Assembly: GCF_900177345.1 (NCBI RefSeq)
Contig: NZ_FWZT01000002.1
Coordinates: forward strand, 62,001-126,000
Source of the DNA: Pseudobacteriovorax antillogorgiicola
Lineage (GTDB): Bacteria > Bdellovibrionota_B > Oligoflexia > Oligoflexales > Oligoflexaceae
Reading direction: 5' to 3'
Length of the DNA stretch: 64,000 nucleotides
The notes under the pieces were generated by a model. That model did no database searches. It worked only from the letters and a program-made list of their open reading frames with translations, and was not told the origin of the DNA. Every line of letters starts with the position of its first letter. The first letter of the stretch is position 1. Of this stretch, positions 51,857 to 60,908 are shown piece by piece. The translations under genes were made by a program, and so were the position numbers.

Positions 51857-52846
51857 TTAAGTGAGGGTGCCCAAGTCGGGCACTTCGACTTCAATGGCCT
51901 TGAGTATCGGTTCAAGGCCCATTTTAGTAAGCCCAGCAACGGCTTCGTCAACAATCATCTCACCATTTAGATCGAGAATATTTTTATCATAAGTCTGATA
52001 GGACCGGGCTTCATTGCCCTTGTAATCCAGCACCAAGGATCGTACCACAGTAGCATTCATCATCGATGAAATGTGAGCACCGAACGGCATGGTGCAGTCT
52101 CCACCCAGTCGCTCTAGGATTTTACGCTCCAAAGTCGCACATCGGTGAGTGATTGGGTCCTTGAGCTTGCCTATTTGGTTAATCAAAGGGTGATCCTCGC
52201 GACACTCTATGGCCAAAGCTCCCTGAGCGGCACAGGGCACATACCATTCTGGGTCGATGAAGCAGTGGTGAACGTCAACAATATTAAGGCGTTCCAAGGA
52301 TGCAGCGGCGAGTATCAATGCGTCCCAGTCTCCCTCCATCAGCTTGCGAAGGCGCGTATCCACATTGCCACGCACCGCTTCGAGTTTGATATCTGGGCTT
52401 GTGCCGCGGAACAGAGATTGTCGTCTTAAGCTGGAGGTGGCAATGGTCACAGGACCCATATCCTGAAAGTGGTCCTTGCTTAATACCTGGTCTTTGATAT
52501 CGAACCTGGAGAAGCTCTCTGGCTTAAAAACAATGGCATCACAGGGGTTGTGGCGCTTTAAGATGGCTGGCAACGCAAAAGGAGCTGGAGTTACAGCCGG
52601 AAGGTCTTTTAGGCTATGAACGGCTATATCGACTTCTCCGTCTAGCATCGCCTGTTCAAGTTCCTTGACAAAGACCCCTTTGCCTCCCATTTCGTGAAGA
52701 AATCGATCCTGGACCCTATCTCCGTGAGTTTTGATGATCTTTAGTTCGGTTTTGAGCCCTAAATCTTGGAGCAGGGACGATACAAAGTTCGCTTGCCAAA
52801 GAGCAAGCTTACTCCCACGAGTGGCTATCTTAATGAGTTCAGTCAT
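51857..52846 (-). CDS. hemC: hydroxymethylbilane synthase (porphobilinogen deaminase)
   Basis: 329 residues. It polymerises four porphobilinogens into hydroxymethylbilane for heme. Markers: IATRGSKLALWQANFV, KTHGDRVQDR, GKGVFVKELEQAML, AVHSLKDLPA, SSLRRQS, AVRGNVDTRL and the dipyrromethane-cofactor Cys in GGDCTMPFGAH. The ATG overlaps the hemA stop by 4 bases, so hemX-hemA-hemC form one unit. A hairpin GTGCCC/GGGCAC near the 3' end may act as part of a terminator. Confidence 0.97.
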   Translation of the reverse strand: MTELIKIATRGSKLALWQANFVSSLLQDLGLKTELKIIKTHGDRVQDRFLHEMGGKGVFVKELEQAMLDGEVDIAVHSLKDLPAVTPAPFALPAILKRHNPCDAIVFKPESFSRFDIKDQVLSKDHFQDMGPVTIATSSLRRQSLFRGTSPDIKLEAVRGNVDTRLRKLMEGDWDALILAAASLERLNIVDVHHCFIDPEWYVPCAAQGALAIECREDHPLINQIGKLKDPITHRCATLERKILERLGGDCTMPFGAHISSMMNATVVRSLVLDYKGNEARSYQTYDKNILDLNGEMIVDEAVAGLTKMGLEPILKAIEVEVPDLGTLT

Positions 52847-54168
52847 GACTTATCTTTATCCTTTGATAGAGGAAAGAGTGTGAGAAGTGATTCGGCCAAG
52901 TCTTCTGCATAGACACCTTCAGGAGGGTGGCGCACATTCCGGCTTGCATCGCCTGACATTTTGTTAGCAATTGATTTTAGAAGCATGTCGATCGATTGTC
53001 GCTGCTCATCGCTCAATGATTGCAAAGGCCCCTTGCTTAGGGACTTGTTTTTTTCCTGTTCGAAAAGAGTGTCCATGTAGTTTCTAAAGCCAGCGAGGGC
53101 TGGCTTTAGTTTCTGGCTACCCATCCATACCAAGAAGTTTTCAGCATTCTCTTGGATAATAGTCTTACCTTTTTCGGCAGCCTTGCGCCGTTCTTCGAAG
53201 TTTTCTCCCACCACTTGCTTGAGGTCGTCGATATCGAAGAGGTAAACATCATCTAAGTCGCTGCATTTGGGGTCTAAATCCCGAGGAAGTGCTATATCAA
53301 CCATAAAGGTAGATCTGCCGTCTCTAATTTGCTGGGAACGCTCTACATGCTCTTTAGTCAAAATAAAGTCATGAGCTGCCGTTGAGCTGATGACGATGTC
53401 ACAGGTGGGTAGGATTTCATGGAGGTCCTCCCAACCATAGGCATTGCCAAAGCCTAGCTCGTTGACCAGCCGCTCCGCATTTTTTAAGGTGCGATTTACC
53501 ACGGACAGCGACTTGGGCTTGTATTTAATCGCATATTTAGCGGCGACTTCAGCCATCTCCCCAGCGCCAATGATTAGCACATGATAGTCCTTAATATGAC
53601 CATAGACTCGATTGGCCAAGTCGATCGCAGCGTGGCTGATCGATACGGGGCGCTTAGAAATGTCGGTCTTGCTACGTACTTTTTTAGAGGAAGAAAAAGA
53701 CTCCTGAGTCAACCTCTTCAAAATAGGACCCAATGTTCCCTTGGCCTGAGCAGCGTTTGTAGCATCTTTGAATTGGCCAGTAATCTGGGTTTCCCCAAGC
53801 ACTAAGGAGTCAAGGCCTGAAGCGACTGAAAAAGCATGCTGGGCCGCATCCATGTTCAAAAATTGGTAGCAGTGATTTTTGATCTCTATTTCCAGCTCTT
53901 TTTTTGGATTTGGGCTAAATCGCTGCAGATCTACAAACAGGTCGATCAAATGCTTAGAATCAACCTCGCTACGATCGAGAACTCCGTAGACTTCGAGGCG
54001 GTTGCAGGTGGATAGCACCATCACCTCGCGGATGCCATGCACTTCCATGACTTTGGGCAAGGACGCATCGATCTCGTCTCGCTCTAGGTACAGCGTTTCA
54101 CGAAAATCTAAGCCCGCTGACTCATGATTGGTGCCGACACAAAACAGCACCGGAAGTTTATCACTCAA
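52843..54168 (-). CDS. hemA: glutamyl-tRNA reductase
   Basis: 441 residues. It reduces glutamyl-tRNA to glutamate-1-semialdehyde, the first committed step of C5 heme synthesis. The catalytic Cys lies in VLSTCNRLEVYG (about residue 54); the substrate-recognition GTNHESAGLDFRE is at the start. The NADPH domain holds VLIIGAGEMAEVAAKYA and STAAHDFIL, with a helical dimerisation domain at the C-terminus. Start 12 bases after hemX; stop overlaps hemC. Confidence 0.97.
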   Translation of the reverse strand: MSDKLPVLFCVGTNHESAGLDFRETLYLERDEIDASLPKVMEVHGIREVMVLSTCNRLEVYGVLDRSEVDSKHLIDLFVDLQRFSPNPKKELEIEIKNHCYQFLNMDAAQHAFSVASGLDSLVLGETQITGQFKDATNAAQAKGTLGPILKRLTQESFSSSKKVRSKTDISKRPVSISHAAIDLANRVYGHIKDYHVLIIGAGEMAEVAAKYAIKYKPKSLSVVNRTLKNAERLVNELGFGNAYGWEDLHEILPTCDIVISSTAAHDFILTKEHVERSQQIRDGRSTFMVDIALPRDLDPKCSDLDDVYLFDIDDLKQVVGENFEERRKAAEKGKTIIQENAENFLVWMGSQKLKPALAGFRNYMDTLFEQEKNKSLSKGPLQSLSDEQRQSIDMLLKSIANKMSGDASRNVRHPPEGVYAEDLAESLLTLFPLSKDKDKS

Positions 54169-54179
54169 TGTTGCTGTTC

Positions 54180-54965
54180 CTAATTCGTTAGGAGTCCAAA
54201 AAAACCGAGAGCCATAATGCCGAAGCCAACAAAGGTCATCAAAGCAACTTTCTTGGCTGCAATCTTAAAAACGTTCTTTGCCAGTAGGGTTAAAAGGTAC
54301 CAGGTCCACACCAAAAGCGCCCAGACAACCTTACTTGTAATTTCTGTTTCACTTCCCGAGTAAAATTGGGTCCAAACAGCACCGAGCACGAGGCCAGTGG
54401 TGAGAAAGATAAACCCTGCCCAGAGGCAAAATAAAAGGGCCTTCTCTAATGTACTGATACTCAATGTTGAGCCAAGTAGGCGATGAAGCTGCTTCTTCTT
54501 CATGGCTCGCTGTTGAACGATAAATAATATTGCAATTGCCATCGCTAGAATGGCAAAGGCTTGGCCTGTGACGCTAGTATAAATGTGGAATGCTAGCAAA
54601 CCCTGAGGCCCCTGTTGAGGTGCACTATGGGGGGATGCTGTGAGCAAATGAATGAGTGTAATTAGGGTAATAATAGGAGCTATAAATGTGCCTGCTGTTT
54701 GAATCCGGAACAGCATCTGAGCCAGCAGTGTGATCCATGCTACGATCGTGATCAATAGAAAGCCACTTGCCACGTTGTGTATACCTTGCTCGATAGACAT
54801 GATGGAAACATGGGTCATAAGAAATGTGGCGAATATAAACAGACTATAAGCGATCTTATTAAGCAGCTTCTTATGCTTTTCCGTTGAGAAGGCATGTAGG
54901 TAGCAGCCAGAAGCAATGGCAAATGAGACGAGTGATGTAACAATCGAAAAATGGCTTGGATTCAT
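54180..54965 (-). CDS. hemX: HemX/CcsA-like cytochrome c assembly membrane protein
   Basis: 261 residues, about eight hydrophobic helices. HIYTSVTGQAFAILAMAIAI and FLTTGLVLGAVWTQFY resemble the CcmC/CcsA heme-handling fold, and its place directly before hemA matches the hemX genes of many bacteria, where HemX lowers the amount of HemA in the membrane. The tryptophan-rich WWD motif of true CcsA is not evident. Inner membrane. Heads the heme unit. Assignment rests on context and fold. Confidence 0.78.
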   Translation of the reverse strand: MNPSHFSIVTSLVSFAIASGCYLHAFSTEKHKKLLNKIAYSLFIFATFLMTHVSIMSIEQGIHNVASGFLLITIVAWITLLAQMLFRIQTAGTFIAPIITLITLIHLLTASPHSAPQQGPQGLLAFHIYTSVTGQAFAILAMAIAILFIVQQRAMKKKQLHRLLGSTLSISTLEKALLFCLWAGFIFLTTGLVLGAVWTQFYSGSETEITSKVVWALLVWTWYLLTLLAKNVFKIAAKKVALMTFVGFGIMALGFFGLLTN

Positions 54966-55045
54966 GACAGGCCTCGTGATTCACAGTAGGGACCTTAACG
55001 GCTTTGGCAAACGTCTGTCAGTACTATTGTATAGCATCTTTGTGG

Positions 55046-55077
55046 GAAAAAGTCGCCCCTCCATCACAGAGGAGGGG
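55046..55077 (-). terminator. terminator of the E2 gene
   Basis: CCCCTCC (55056-55062) and GGAGGGG (55071-55077) pair around an 8-base loop and lead, on the minus strand, into CGACTTTTTCCC. The stem begins inside the last codons of the E2 gene and ends just past its stop at 55064. Confidence 0.75.
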
Positions 55078-56380
55078 TGTCATAGTTTTCAAGTGCCTCT
55101 TTCATAGCTGCCAAATATTTGGCGCCGACCTCGCCATCGATGACTCGATGATCGAAAGTCAAACTTGCCATCATCTGAGGCCGGATGGCGATCATATCAT
55201 CGACAACTACGGGGCGTTTGACAATGGTTCCGACCCCTAGAATGGCTACCTGAGGCTGGTTGATGATAGGATTCGAAGTTAAGCTACCGTAGCCCCCTGG
55301 GTTGGTGATTGAGAACGTGCCTCCCTGAACTTCGTCTGGCTTTAACTTTTTCGACCGTGCCCTAACTACCAAATCGTTGAGCCGTCTGGCAATCCCGAGT
55401 AAGCTAAGTTCCCCGGCCTTTTTAATCACAGGAACGATCAAGCCGCCATCGAGAGCCACAGCACAGCCAATGTTGATGTCTTTCTTAAGAAGGAGGTCGT
55501 AGCCATCCAGTGAGCTGTTCACGATGGGAAACTTCTTCACTGCTTCAACTGCAGCATGAATCAGGAATGGAGTGTAGGTAAGTTTGAAGCCTTCTTCCTT
55601 AAAAAATCGATCCTTATAAGCCTCTCTCATACGAACGACTTTATGCATGTCCATTTCGAAAACGGTCGTTACATGAGGGGATGTGCGTACTGATTCGACC
55701 ATATGATCGGCGATTAGACATCTCATCCGAGACATGGGCTGGCGCTGCACCTCTACGCCTTCTAGGTATTCTCGACCCTGATCATCAGTGCTAGTGCTGA
55801 GGCCGGGGTGAGCCATAGCAGTGTCAGCAGGGACTGCCGCTGGTACGGGAGTGCTGCTTTTTTGAGTAGGCACTGCGGCAGGAGCCGATTGCTGCTCTTG
55901 ATGGGCTAGGACATCTTTCTTTGTAATTCGGCCGTGGAGGCCCGTACCGACCACTTGAGCCAGGTCAATACCTTGCTCTTGAGCGATTTTTCGCACCAAT
56001 GGTGAGCTTTTGATATTGCTTTGGTCGGCAGAGGTCGCCGCCGCTGGATTACTCGAAGCTGTGACATTGCTAGGGGTTGGAGAACTTGTCACGGCTTGAG
56101 CTTGTTGTCCCCCAGTGCTTTGCCTAACTGATTCATCTCTATCATCAGCAATAATACCTAGCACCTGGTTGACTTCGACCGTATCGCCCTCTTTGACAGA
56201 TGCTTGAATAAGAAAGCCGTCTGCTGGAGCAGGAATCTCGGTATCGACCTTATCAGTCGAAACCTCAAGGAGGGGAGCATCTTTTTGCACCCGATCGCCC
56301 ACCTGCACCAACCAACTGGATACTGTAGCTTCGTTGACTCCCTCGCCCATCAAGGGAAGGAGTACCTCCGTTGTTGCCAT
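55064..56380 (-). CDS. dihydrolipoamide acyltransferase (E2) of a 2-oxoacid dehydrogenase
   Basis: 438 residues. An N-terminal lipoyl domain (1-77) has the lipoyl-lysine Lys44 in EVSTDKVDTEIPAP. An Ala/Pro/Ser/Gln-rich linker follows; the peripheral-subunit-binding domain is near residues 125-160 (SPLVRKIAQEQGIDLAQVVG). The catalytic domain ends with FDHRVIDGE, giving His411 and Asp415 of the acyltransferase site. E2 for pyruvate, 2-oxoglutarate or branched-chain complexes cannot be told apart here; no E1 gene is adjacent. It follows lpd after a 60-base gap with a hairpin. Confidence 0.94.
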   Translation of the reverse strand: MATTEVLLPLMGEGVNEATVSSWLVQVGDRVQKDAPLLEVSTDKVDTEIPAPADGFLIQASVKEGDTVEVNQVLGIIADDRDESVRQSTGGQQAQAVTSSPTPSNVTASSNPAAATSADQSNIKSSPLVRKIAQEQGIDLAQVVGTGLHGRITKKDVLAHQEQQSAPAAVPTQKSSTPVPAAVPADTAMAHPGLSTSTDDQGREYLEGVEVQRQPMSRMRCLIADHMVESVRTSPHVTTVFEMDMHKVVRMREAYKDRFFKEEGFKLTYTPFLIHAAVEAVKKFPIVNSSLDGYDLLLKKDINIGCAVALDGGLIVPVIKKAGELSLLGIARRLNDLVVRARSKKLKPDEVQGGTFSITNPGGYGSLTSNPIINQPQVAILGVGTIVKRPVVVDDMIAIRPQMMASLTFDHRVIDGEVGAKYLAAMKEALENYDTPPL

Positions 56381-56411
56381 ATCTGCCCTCCGATAAGTCT
56401 GCCCGAATAGG

Positions 56412-56434
56412 AAAGGGTCGATAATCGACCCTTT
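56412..56434 (-). terminator. hairpin between lpd and the E2 gene
   Basis: AAAGGGTCGAT and ATCGACCCTTT form an 11-bp stem around one base. It lies 7 bases past the lpd stop and 32 before the E2 start on the same strand. The run of T after it is short (TTTCC), so it may be an attenuator or an RNA processing or stability element rather than a full stop. Confidence 0.55.
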
Positions 56435-56440
56435 GTTGTT

Positions 56441-57832
56441 TTACATGTGAATGGCGCCGCCGGTTGCTGCATGAGCAGCTTCCATGATCGTTTCTGAAAT
56501 GGTGGGGTGTGGATGGATCGTCATGCCGATTTCATCGACGGTTGTCTCTAGAATCTTGCCGAGAGCAAATTCCGCGATCATTTCTGTGGCCGTTGCGCCG
56601 ATGATATGTACCCCTAAAATCTCGCGATATTTTGGTTCGAAGATTATTTTTACGAAGCCAACGCCTGCATCTTCAATTTTTGCTTTTGCCATGGGCGCAA
56701 ATGGGAATTTTGCAACTTTATAATCAAGGCCCTTTTCCTTACAAGCTTCTTCTGTGTGGCCAATGCTTGCAACTTCTGGGTAGGTGTAGATCGCGTTGGG
56801 GTTAGCCTCATAGTTGATGACCTGTGGCTTATGCCCAGCAATGACCTCGACTGCATGGTGAGCTTCGGCAGATGCCGTGTGAGCCAGCGCTGGAGTCGCG
56901 ATGATATCGCCGATGGCATAGATATTGGGAACGGCAGTTTTATAGTGCTCGTCGACCTTGATGAATCCACCTTTTTCTGCCTTCAGTCCAACCTTATCAA
57001 GGCCGAGATCATCGGTAACAGGCTCACGGCCGATGGAGAGAAGAACTTTATCAAACTCACGATCGTCTTTGCCTTCGCACGAGACCTTAACCTTTTTGCC
57101 TTTGTCATCAAGCTTACTTAGTTTGGTAGCTGTGTCGATCTTAATTTTTTGCTTTTTGAGATTTCGTACCATTTCCTTGACCACTTCACCATCTTCTGTG
57201 GGAAGGATCTGAGGGAACAGTTCGATGATTGTAACATCGCTGCCCATCCGTGCAAACAGTGACGCAAACTCAGTGCCGACAACGCCGCCACCTACTACGG
57301 CCATGGACTTAGGAACATGGTCGATGGAAAGAATGGTATCAGACGTCATAATGTTTTTGCCGTTTGACTTGGCAAATGGTAGCTCTTTCACCCGAGAGCC
57401 AGTTGCCAAAAGAATATTCTTCGTGTTGACGTTCGTCACCTTACCGTCGTTACCAGTGACAGCAATTGAGGTTTTTCCGCTGAGGCGAGCGTGGCCTTCG
57501 ATCACGTCGATTTTATTTTTCTTCATTAGGAAGCGAAGACCTTTTCGTTGCTGGTCCACGATCTTATCTTTGCGCTCCATGATCTTAGCCCAGTTGTAGG
57601 AGATATCTCCGGTGGTGAAGCCTAGTTCGGGGGCTTGTTGAAGCTTTGTCCAAGTTTTTGCAGAAGCGAGAAGAGCTTTCGTTGGGATGCAGCCAACATT
57701 GAGGCAGGTGCCACCAAGATGGGCGCGCTTTTCAATCAACGCCACTGATAAGCCTAATTGTGCGGCACGGATCGCTCCGACTTCGCCGCCTGGTCCTGCA
57801 CCAATGACAACTAAATCATAAACCTTTGACAT
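56441..57832 (-). CDS. lpd: dihydrolipoyl dehydrogenase (E3)
   Basis: 463 residues from the ATG at 57832, with GGGAG 8 bases upstream (a TTG at 57847 is also in frame). The FAD Rossmann start is YDLVVIGAGPGGEVGAIRAA; the redox cysteines are in GGTCLNVGCIPTKALL; the NAD domain has MAVVGGGVVGTEFASLFA; the C-terminal catalytic His-Glu is in TIHPHPTISE. It reoxidises the lipoyl groups of E2, made by the next gene downstream. AT-rich spacer sequence lies upstream. Confidence 0.97.
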   Translation of the reverse strand: MSKVYDLVVIGAGPGGEVGAIRAAQLGLSVALIEKRAHLGGTCLNVGCIPTKALLASAKTWTKLQQAPELGFTTGDISYNWAKIMERKDKIVDQQRKGLRFLMKKNKIDVIEGHARLSGKTSIAVTGNDGKVTNVNTKNILLATGSRVKELPFAKSNGKNIMTSDTILSIDHVPKSMAVVGGGVVGTEFASLFARMGSDVTIIELFPQILPTEDGEVVKEMVRNLKKQKIKIDTATKLSKLDDKGKKVKVSCEGKDDREFDKVLLSIGREPVTDDLGLDKVGLKAEKGGFIKVDEHYKTAVPNIYAIGDIIATPALAHTASAEAHHAVEVIAGHKPQVINYEANPNAIYTYPEVASIGHTEEACKEKGLDYKVAKFPFAPMAKAKIEDAGVGFVKIIFEPKYREILGVHIIGATATEMIAEFALGKILETTVDEIGMTIHPHPTISETIMEAAHAATGGAIHM

Positions 57833-57995
57833 ACGTTCATCTCCCAAAAACTATCGAAACAGCGGCAAAAAAGGCTGTTAGAGGTTAGAAGATATACCAA
57901 TAATTGAAGATATTTAAAGTAATTATTTGGTATAATTAATGGGGGCGGGCACTACATTCCGATATAGTAATAATAACCGTTGATTGGAGCTTACT

Positions 57996-58247
57996 ATGGG
58001 AAAGGTCATAAATCTAACGCCTAAAAAAACGGCGCAAGATCGTATGGCAGAAAAGATGGTCGAGATCGCAGAAGAAATCGACGCTGTGATCTTAAAGCAC
58101 CTGCAAGATGACAACATCGATCCGAGGGACCTTGTTGGCTTGCTGAGCCATCGGCTTGGCACTTTGATGAATCACCTCGATGAAAAATCAGAACTTTGGT
58201 TTATCTGTGAGAGAGTGATGAAGCGCCAAGCTCAGATTCCTGACTGA
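57996..58247 (+). CDS. small helical cytoplasmic protein of unknown function
   Basis: 83 residues from the ATG at 57996, with TTGGAG 7 bases upstream (the frame opens at TTG 57984). No signal peptide. Two amphipathic helices, AEKMVEIAEEIDAVILKHLQ and PRDLVGLLSHRLGTLMNHLD, surround DDNIDPRD. TATAAT at 57931-57936 is a possible -10 box. It ends 1 base before the stop of engB on the opposite strand. Not recognised. Confidence 0.6.
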   Translation: MGKVINLTPKKTAQDRMAEKMVEIAEEIDAVILKHLQDDNIDPRDLVGLLSHRLGTLMNHLDEKSELWFICERVMKRQAQIPD

Positions 58248-58248
58248 G

Positions 58249-58845
58249 TCAGCTGTTTTCGTCTTCCACCTGTAGATGGGGGTCAAGCACAAGGGCTTTC
58301 AATTCTGCTATACCCTGGTTCTTGGTCGCTGACGTTTCGATAATCACCTGATAGTCGATTCCGAGTTCGTCCATTCTTTTCTTCAACTTTTCTTTTTGCT
58401 TACGAATTTCATTGCGAGTCGCCTTATCCGTTTTGGTGAGCACCAAAATGATGGGTAACTGTCGCCCCAACATGAACATCAACCGCTCGTCCAGTTCTTG
58501 AAAATTACGTCGGCAGTCGTGGAGGCATAAGAATGCTGTGATGTTAGGGCGACGGACGTAGGTGTCGACCATTGGTTGCCAATGCTTGGCTACATCGCGG
58601 CGGGCGACGTTATACCCATAGCCAGGTAAGTCAGCCAAAACGACTTTATCGTTGACGGAAAAGAAGTTGATCATTTGGGTTTGCCCTGGGGTTCTACCGT
58701 GGCGAGCCAAGCTCCTACGACCCAGCAAGGCGTTGAGAAGAGATGATTTTCCAGTGTTGGAGCGGCCGATAAACGCTAGTTCAGGAAGATCGAAATCGGG
58801 TAGCTGTTCAGGTTTTGCAGCGCTAGTGATATATCTGGTGTCCAT
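58249..58845 (-). CDS. engB: ribosome-biogenesis GTPase EngB (YsxC/YihA)
   Basis: 198 residues from the ATG at 58845; a TTG at 58881 would overlap mutL and has no support. GTP-binding motifs are complete: G1 GRSNTGKSS, switch sequence GRTPGQTQMINFF, G3 DLPGYGY, G4 TKTD and G5 SATKNQG. EngB assists assembly of the large ribosomal subunit and is essential in several bacteria. It is divergent from mutL with only about 29 bases between starts, so their promoters overlap each other's coding ends. Confidence 0.95.
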   Translation of the reverse strand: MDTRYITSAAKPEQLPDFDLPELAFIGRSNTGKSSLLNALLGRRSLARHGRTPGQTQMINFFSVNDKVVLADLPGYGYNVARRDVAKHWQPMVDTYVRRPNITAFLCLHDCRRNFQELDERLMFMLGRQLPIILVLTKTDKATRNEIRKQKEKLKKRMDELGIDYQVIIETSATKNQGIAELKALVLDPHLQVEDENS

Positions 58846-58874
58846 GTTTTGTTCCAAAGGTGTGAAGGGTGACA

Positions 58875-60908
58875 ATGTCAAAAGTACATTTACTCGATGA
58901 TGAGCTGATTAACAAGATCGCAGCGGGAGAAGTGGTCGAAAGACCCGCCAGTGTCGTCAAGGAGCTAGTTGAAAATGCCGTAGATGCCGGGGCTAGTCAA
59001 GTTGAAGTAGAATTGCTCGATGGTGGCAAGGGTTTAATCAGCGTCCGAGACAACGGTGCTGGAATGAATAGGGTCGATGCCATCATGGCGATCAAGCGGC
59101 ATTGTACTTCAAAAATTCATAACTTAGACGATCTATTTCAAGTTGGGACGATGGGGTTCAGAGGAGAAGCTCTTGCCTCCATTTCAGCTGTGAGTCGTTT
59201 TACGATGCTTACGCGCACGGCTGAGTGCCAGATAGGCAGTAAGATCGGCTTTGAGGATGGTGCCGCAGACGACCAAGACTGGAATGGTGATGTCGGCACT
59301 CAAATTGCGATCAAGGACATATTCTACAACGTTCCAGCCCGAAAGGCCTTTTTGAAGTCTGGTAGTGCGGAATTCGCTCAGTGTCATGAATTGATGCAAT
59401 CTCTGGCCTTGAGTCTACCTCATGTAGGTTTTGTATTGAAACATAATGGCAAAGAACATTTGAGGGTCAGTCCAGCGAGCGCAAGCAAAATTGATGATCT
59501 CGTTGGGGAAGCGGCTTTGCGGCAGCGAAGTGAAGATGTCTTGGGCCAACAAAAGAACATAAAATTTTGCTACCTTCATCATCAAGATAAATACGGCCAG
59601 GTTGAAGCCTTGATATCACCACCGGGCTTCGAGCGATCAACTGGCAAGCATATTTTTATGTTTGTCAATGGGCGATACGTGAAAGACCGTAACATTCGAT
59701 TCAGCATCCTTCGTGGCTACCATAGCCACCTTCTCAAAGGGCGCTTTCCTGTATGTGTCCTTCATTTGACCATGGATCCAAGTTTGGTGGATGTCAATGT
59801 TCATCCTAATAAGGCCGAAGTACGGTTTCAATATGGGCAGGAAGTTCAAAGTTTGATTGCTGTGAGCATCCGTGATCGTTTGCGGGCAGGTGATTGGGCT
59901 AGCCCATCGTTCGATGATGATCAATCGTCGCAGGCTATGCCACGGTCATCTTCATCTCCGTCAGTAGAGGCCAAAAGGCAGGATAAGAGTTCAACGTTTG
60001 CAGCTCCCTCCGCCCCCGCTTCTAATAGTGGTCGGCAAGGTGCAAGAGGAATCGACCCCCTACCTCGATCAGCAAGCTTTGGTAAAAAAAGTTCTGCCAT
60101 TGAAACTGATTTTGACTTGAGCTTTAAGCCGGATCGTGGCCCAACAAAGCCCCTCAGTACAGTAACGGAAAGCAGCGGGTCTCGGCAGCCTTACACGCCA
60201 CCAAGCCTGAAAACCAAAGTTGTCTCGTTTGAAGGTCAGGCTGAGCCCAAGCCTTCAGGCCTTCCATGGGAGATGGCCTTAGACCCCAAAGAATCACCAA
60301 AGCGTGAGGCGGAAGCGAAACAAGACTTGCTGCCCTGGGCTGACATGAAATTTTTGGGGGCCTTTGGCAAGTGCTACTTATTCTTTGAGTGGGCCGATCG
60401 TCTCGTAGTTCTTGATCAACACGCCTTTCATGAGCGGATTCTCTACGAACGGCTAAAAAGAGATCACTCGATTCTAAAGCAGGTGCAGCCATTGCTGATG
60501 CCAGAGGTTATTAGCCTGAGCCCCAGCTTAGTGGAAAAGCTAAAGGAAGCTCAGGAGCCCATCGAGAAACTTGGTTTTAGAATGAGTGTGATGTCAAGTT
60601 CAGAAGTGGAGCTTGGGGCTGTACCAAGCCTTCTTAAAAAGGCAGATTGGGAGGCTGTTTTAAGTCAACTTGCAGATTCGCCTCAACTCCAAGGTTCTGC
60701 TGATGAAGTCTCTGAATTAGCTCATGATGTCTTATCCACCATGGCTTGTCACGCTGCGGTGCGAGCTGGGGAAGAACTGCCAGAAGCAGAGTTAGAGTAT
60801 TTGTTAAATGAAGCCCACGATGTAGACTTTTACCAGAACTGCCCCCATGGACGCCCGGTTGTCAAAATCTTTAAGAAATCTCAAATTGAAGGGTGGTTCG
60901 AGCGGTGA
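58875..60908 (+). CDS. mutL: DNA mismatch repair protein MutL with endonuclease motif
   Basis: 677 residues from the ATG at 58875 (AAGGGT upstream; a GTG at 58869 is also in frame). GHKL ATPase motifs are intact: ELVENAVDAGASQVEVE, RDNGAGM, and TMGFRGEALASISAVSRF. A Ser/Pro-rich linker runs from about 340 to 480. The C-terminal domain has DQHAFHERILYE, matching DQHA(X)2E(X)4E of the endonuclease-type MutL, plus TMACHAAVRAGEELP and NCPHGRPV. This type nicks DNA itself and is found where MutH is absent. It overlaps miaA by 4 bases. Confidence 0.96.
   Translation: MSKVHLLDDELINKIAAGEVVERPASVVKELVENAVDAGASQVEVELLDGGKGLISVRDNGAGMNRVDAIMAIKRHCTSKIHNLDDLFQVGTMGFRGEALASISAVSRFTMLTRTAECQIGSKIGFEDGAADDQDWNGDVGTQIAIKDIFYNVPARKAFLKSGSAEFAQCHELMQSLALSLPHVGFVLKHNGKEHLRVSPASASKIDDLVGEAALRQRSEDVLGQQKNIKFCYLHHQDKYGQVEALISPPGFERSTGKHIFMFVNGRYVKDRNIRFSILRGYHSHLLKGRFPVCVLHLTMDPSLVDVNVHPNKAEVRFQYGQEVQSLIAVSIRDRLRAGDWASPSFDDDQSSQAMPRSSSSPSVEAKRQDKSSTFAAPSAPASNSGRQGARGIDPLPRSASFGKKSSAIETDFDLSFKPDRGPTKPLSTVTESSGSRQPYTPPSLKTKVVSFEGQAEPKPSGLPWEMALDPKESPKREAEAKQDLLPWADMKFLGAFGKCYLFFEWADRLVVLDQHAFHERILYERLKRDHSILKQVQPLLMPEVISLSPSLVEKLKEAQEPIEKLGFRMSVMSSSEVELGAVPSLLKKADWEAVLSQLADSPQLQGSADEVSELAHDVLSTMACHAAVRAGEELPEAELEYLLNEAHDVDFYQNCPHGRPVVKIFKKSQIEGWFER

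Noticed and set aside
57900..57960. Divergent sigma-70 promoters in the lpd upstream region
   Set aside because: TATAAT is present but no -35 box at a proper distance was found on either strand; mentioned only as a candidate -10.
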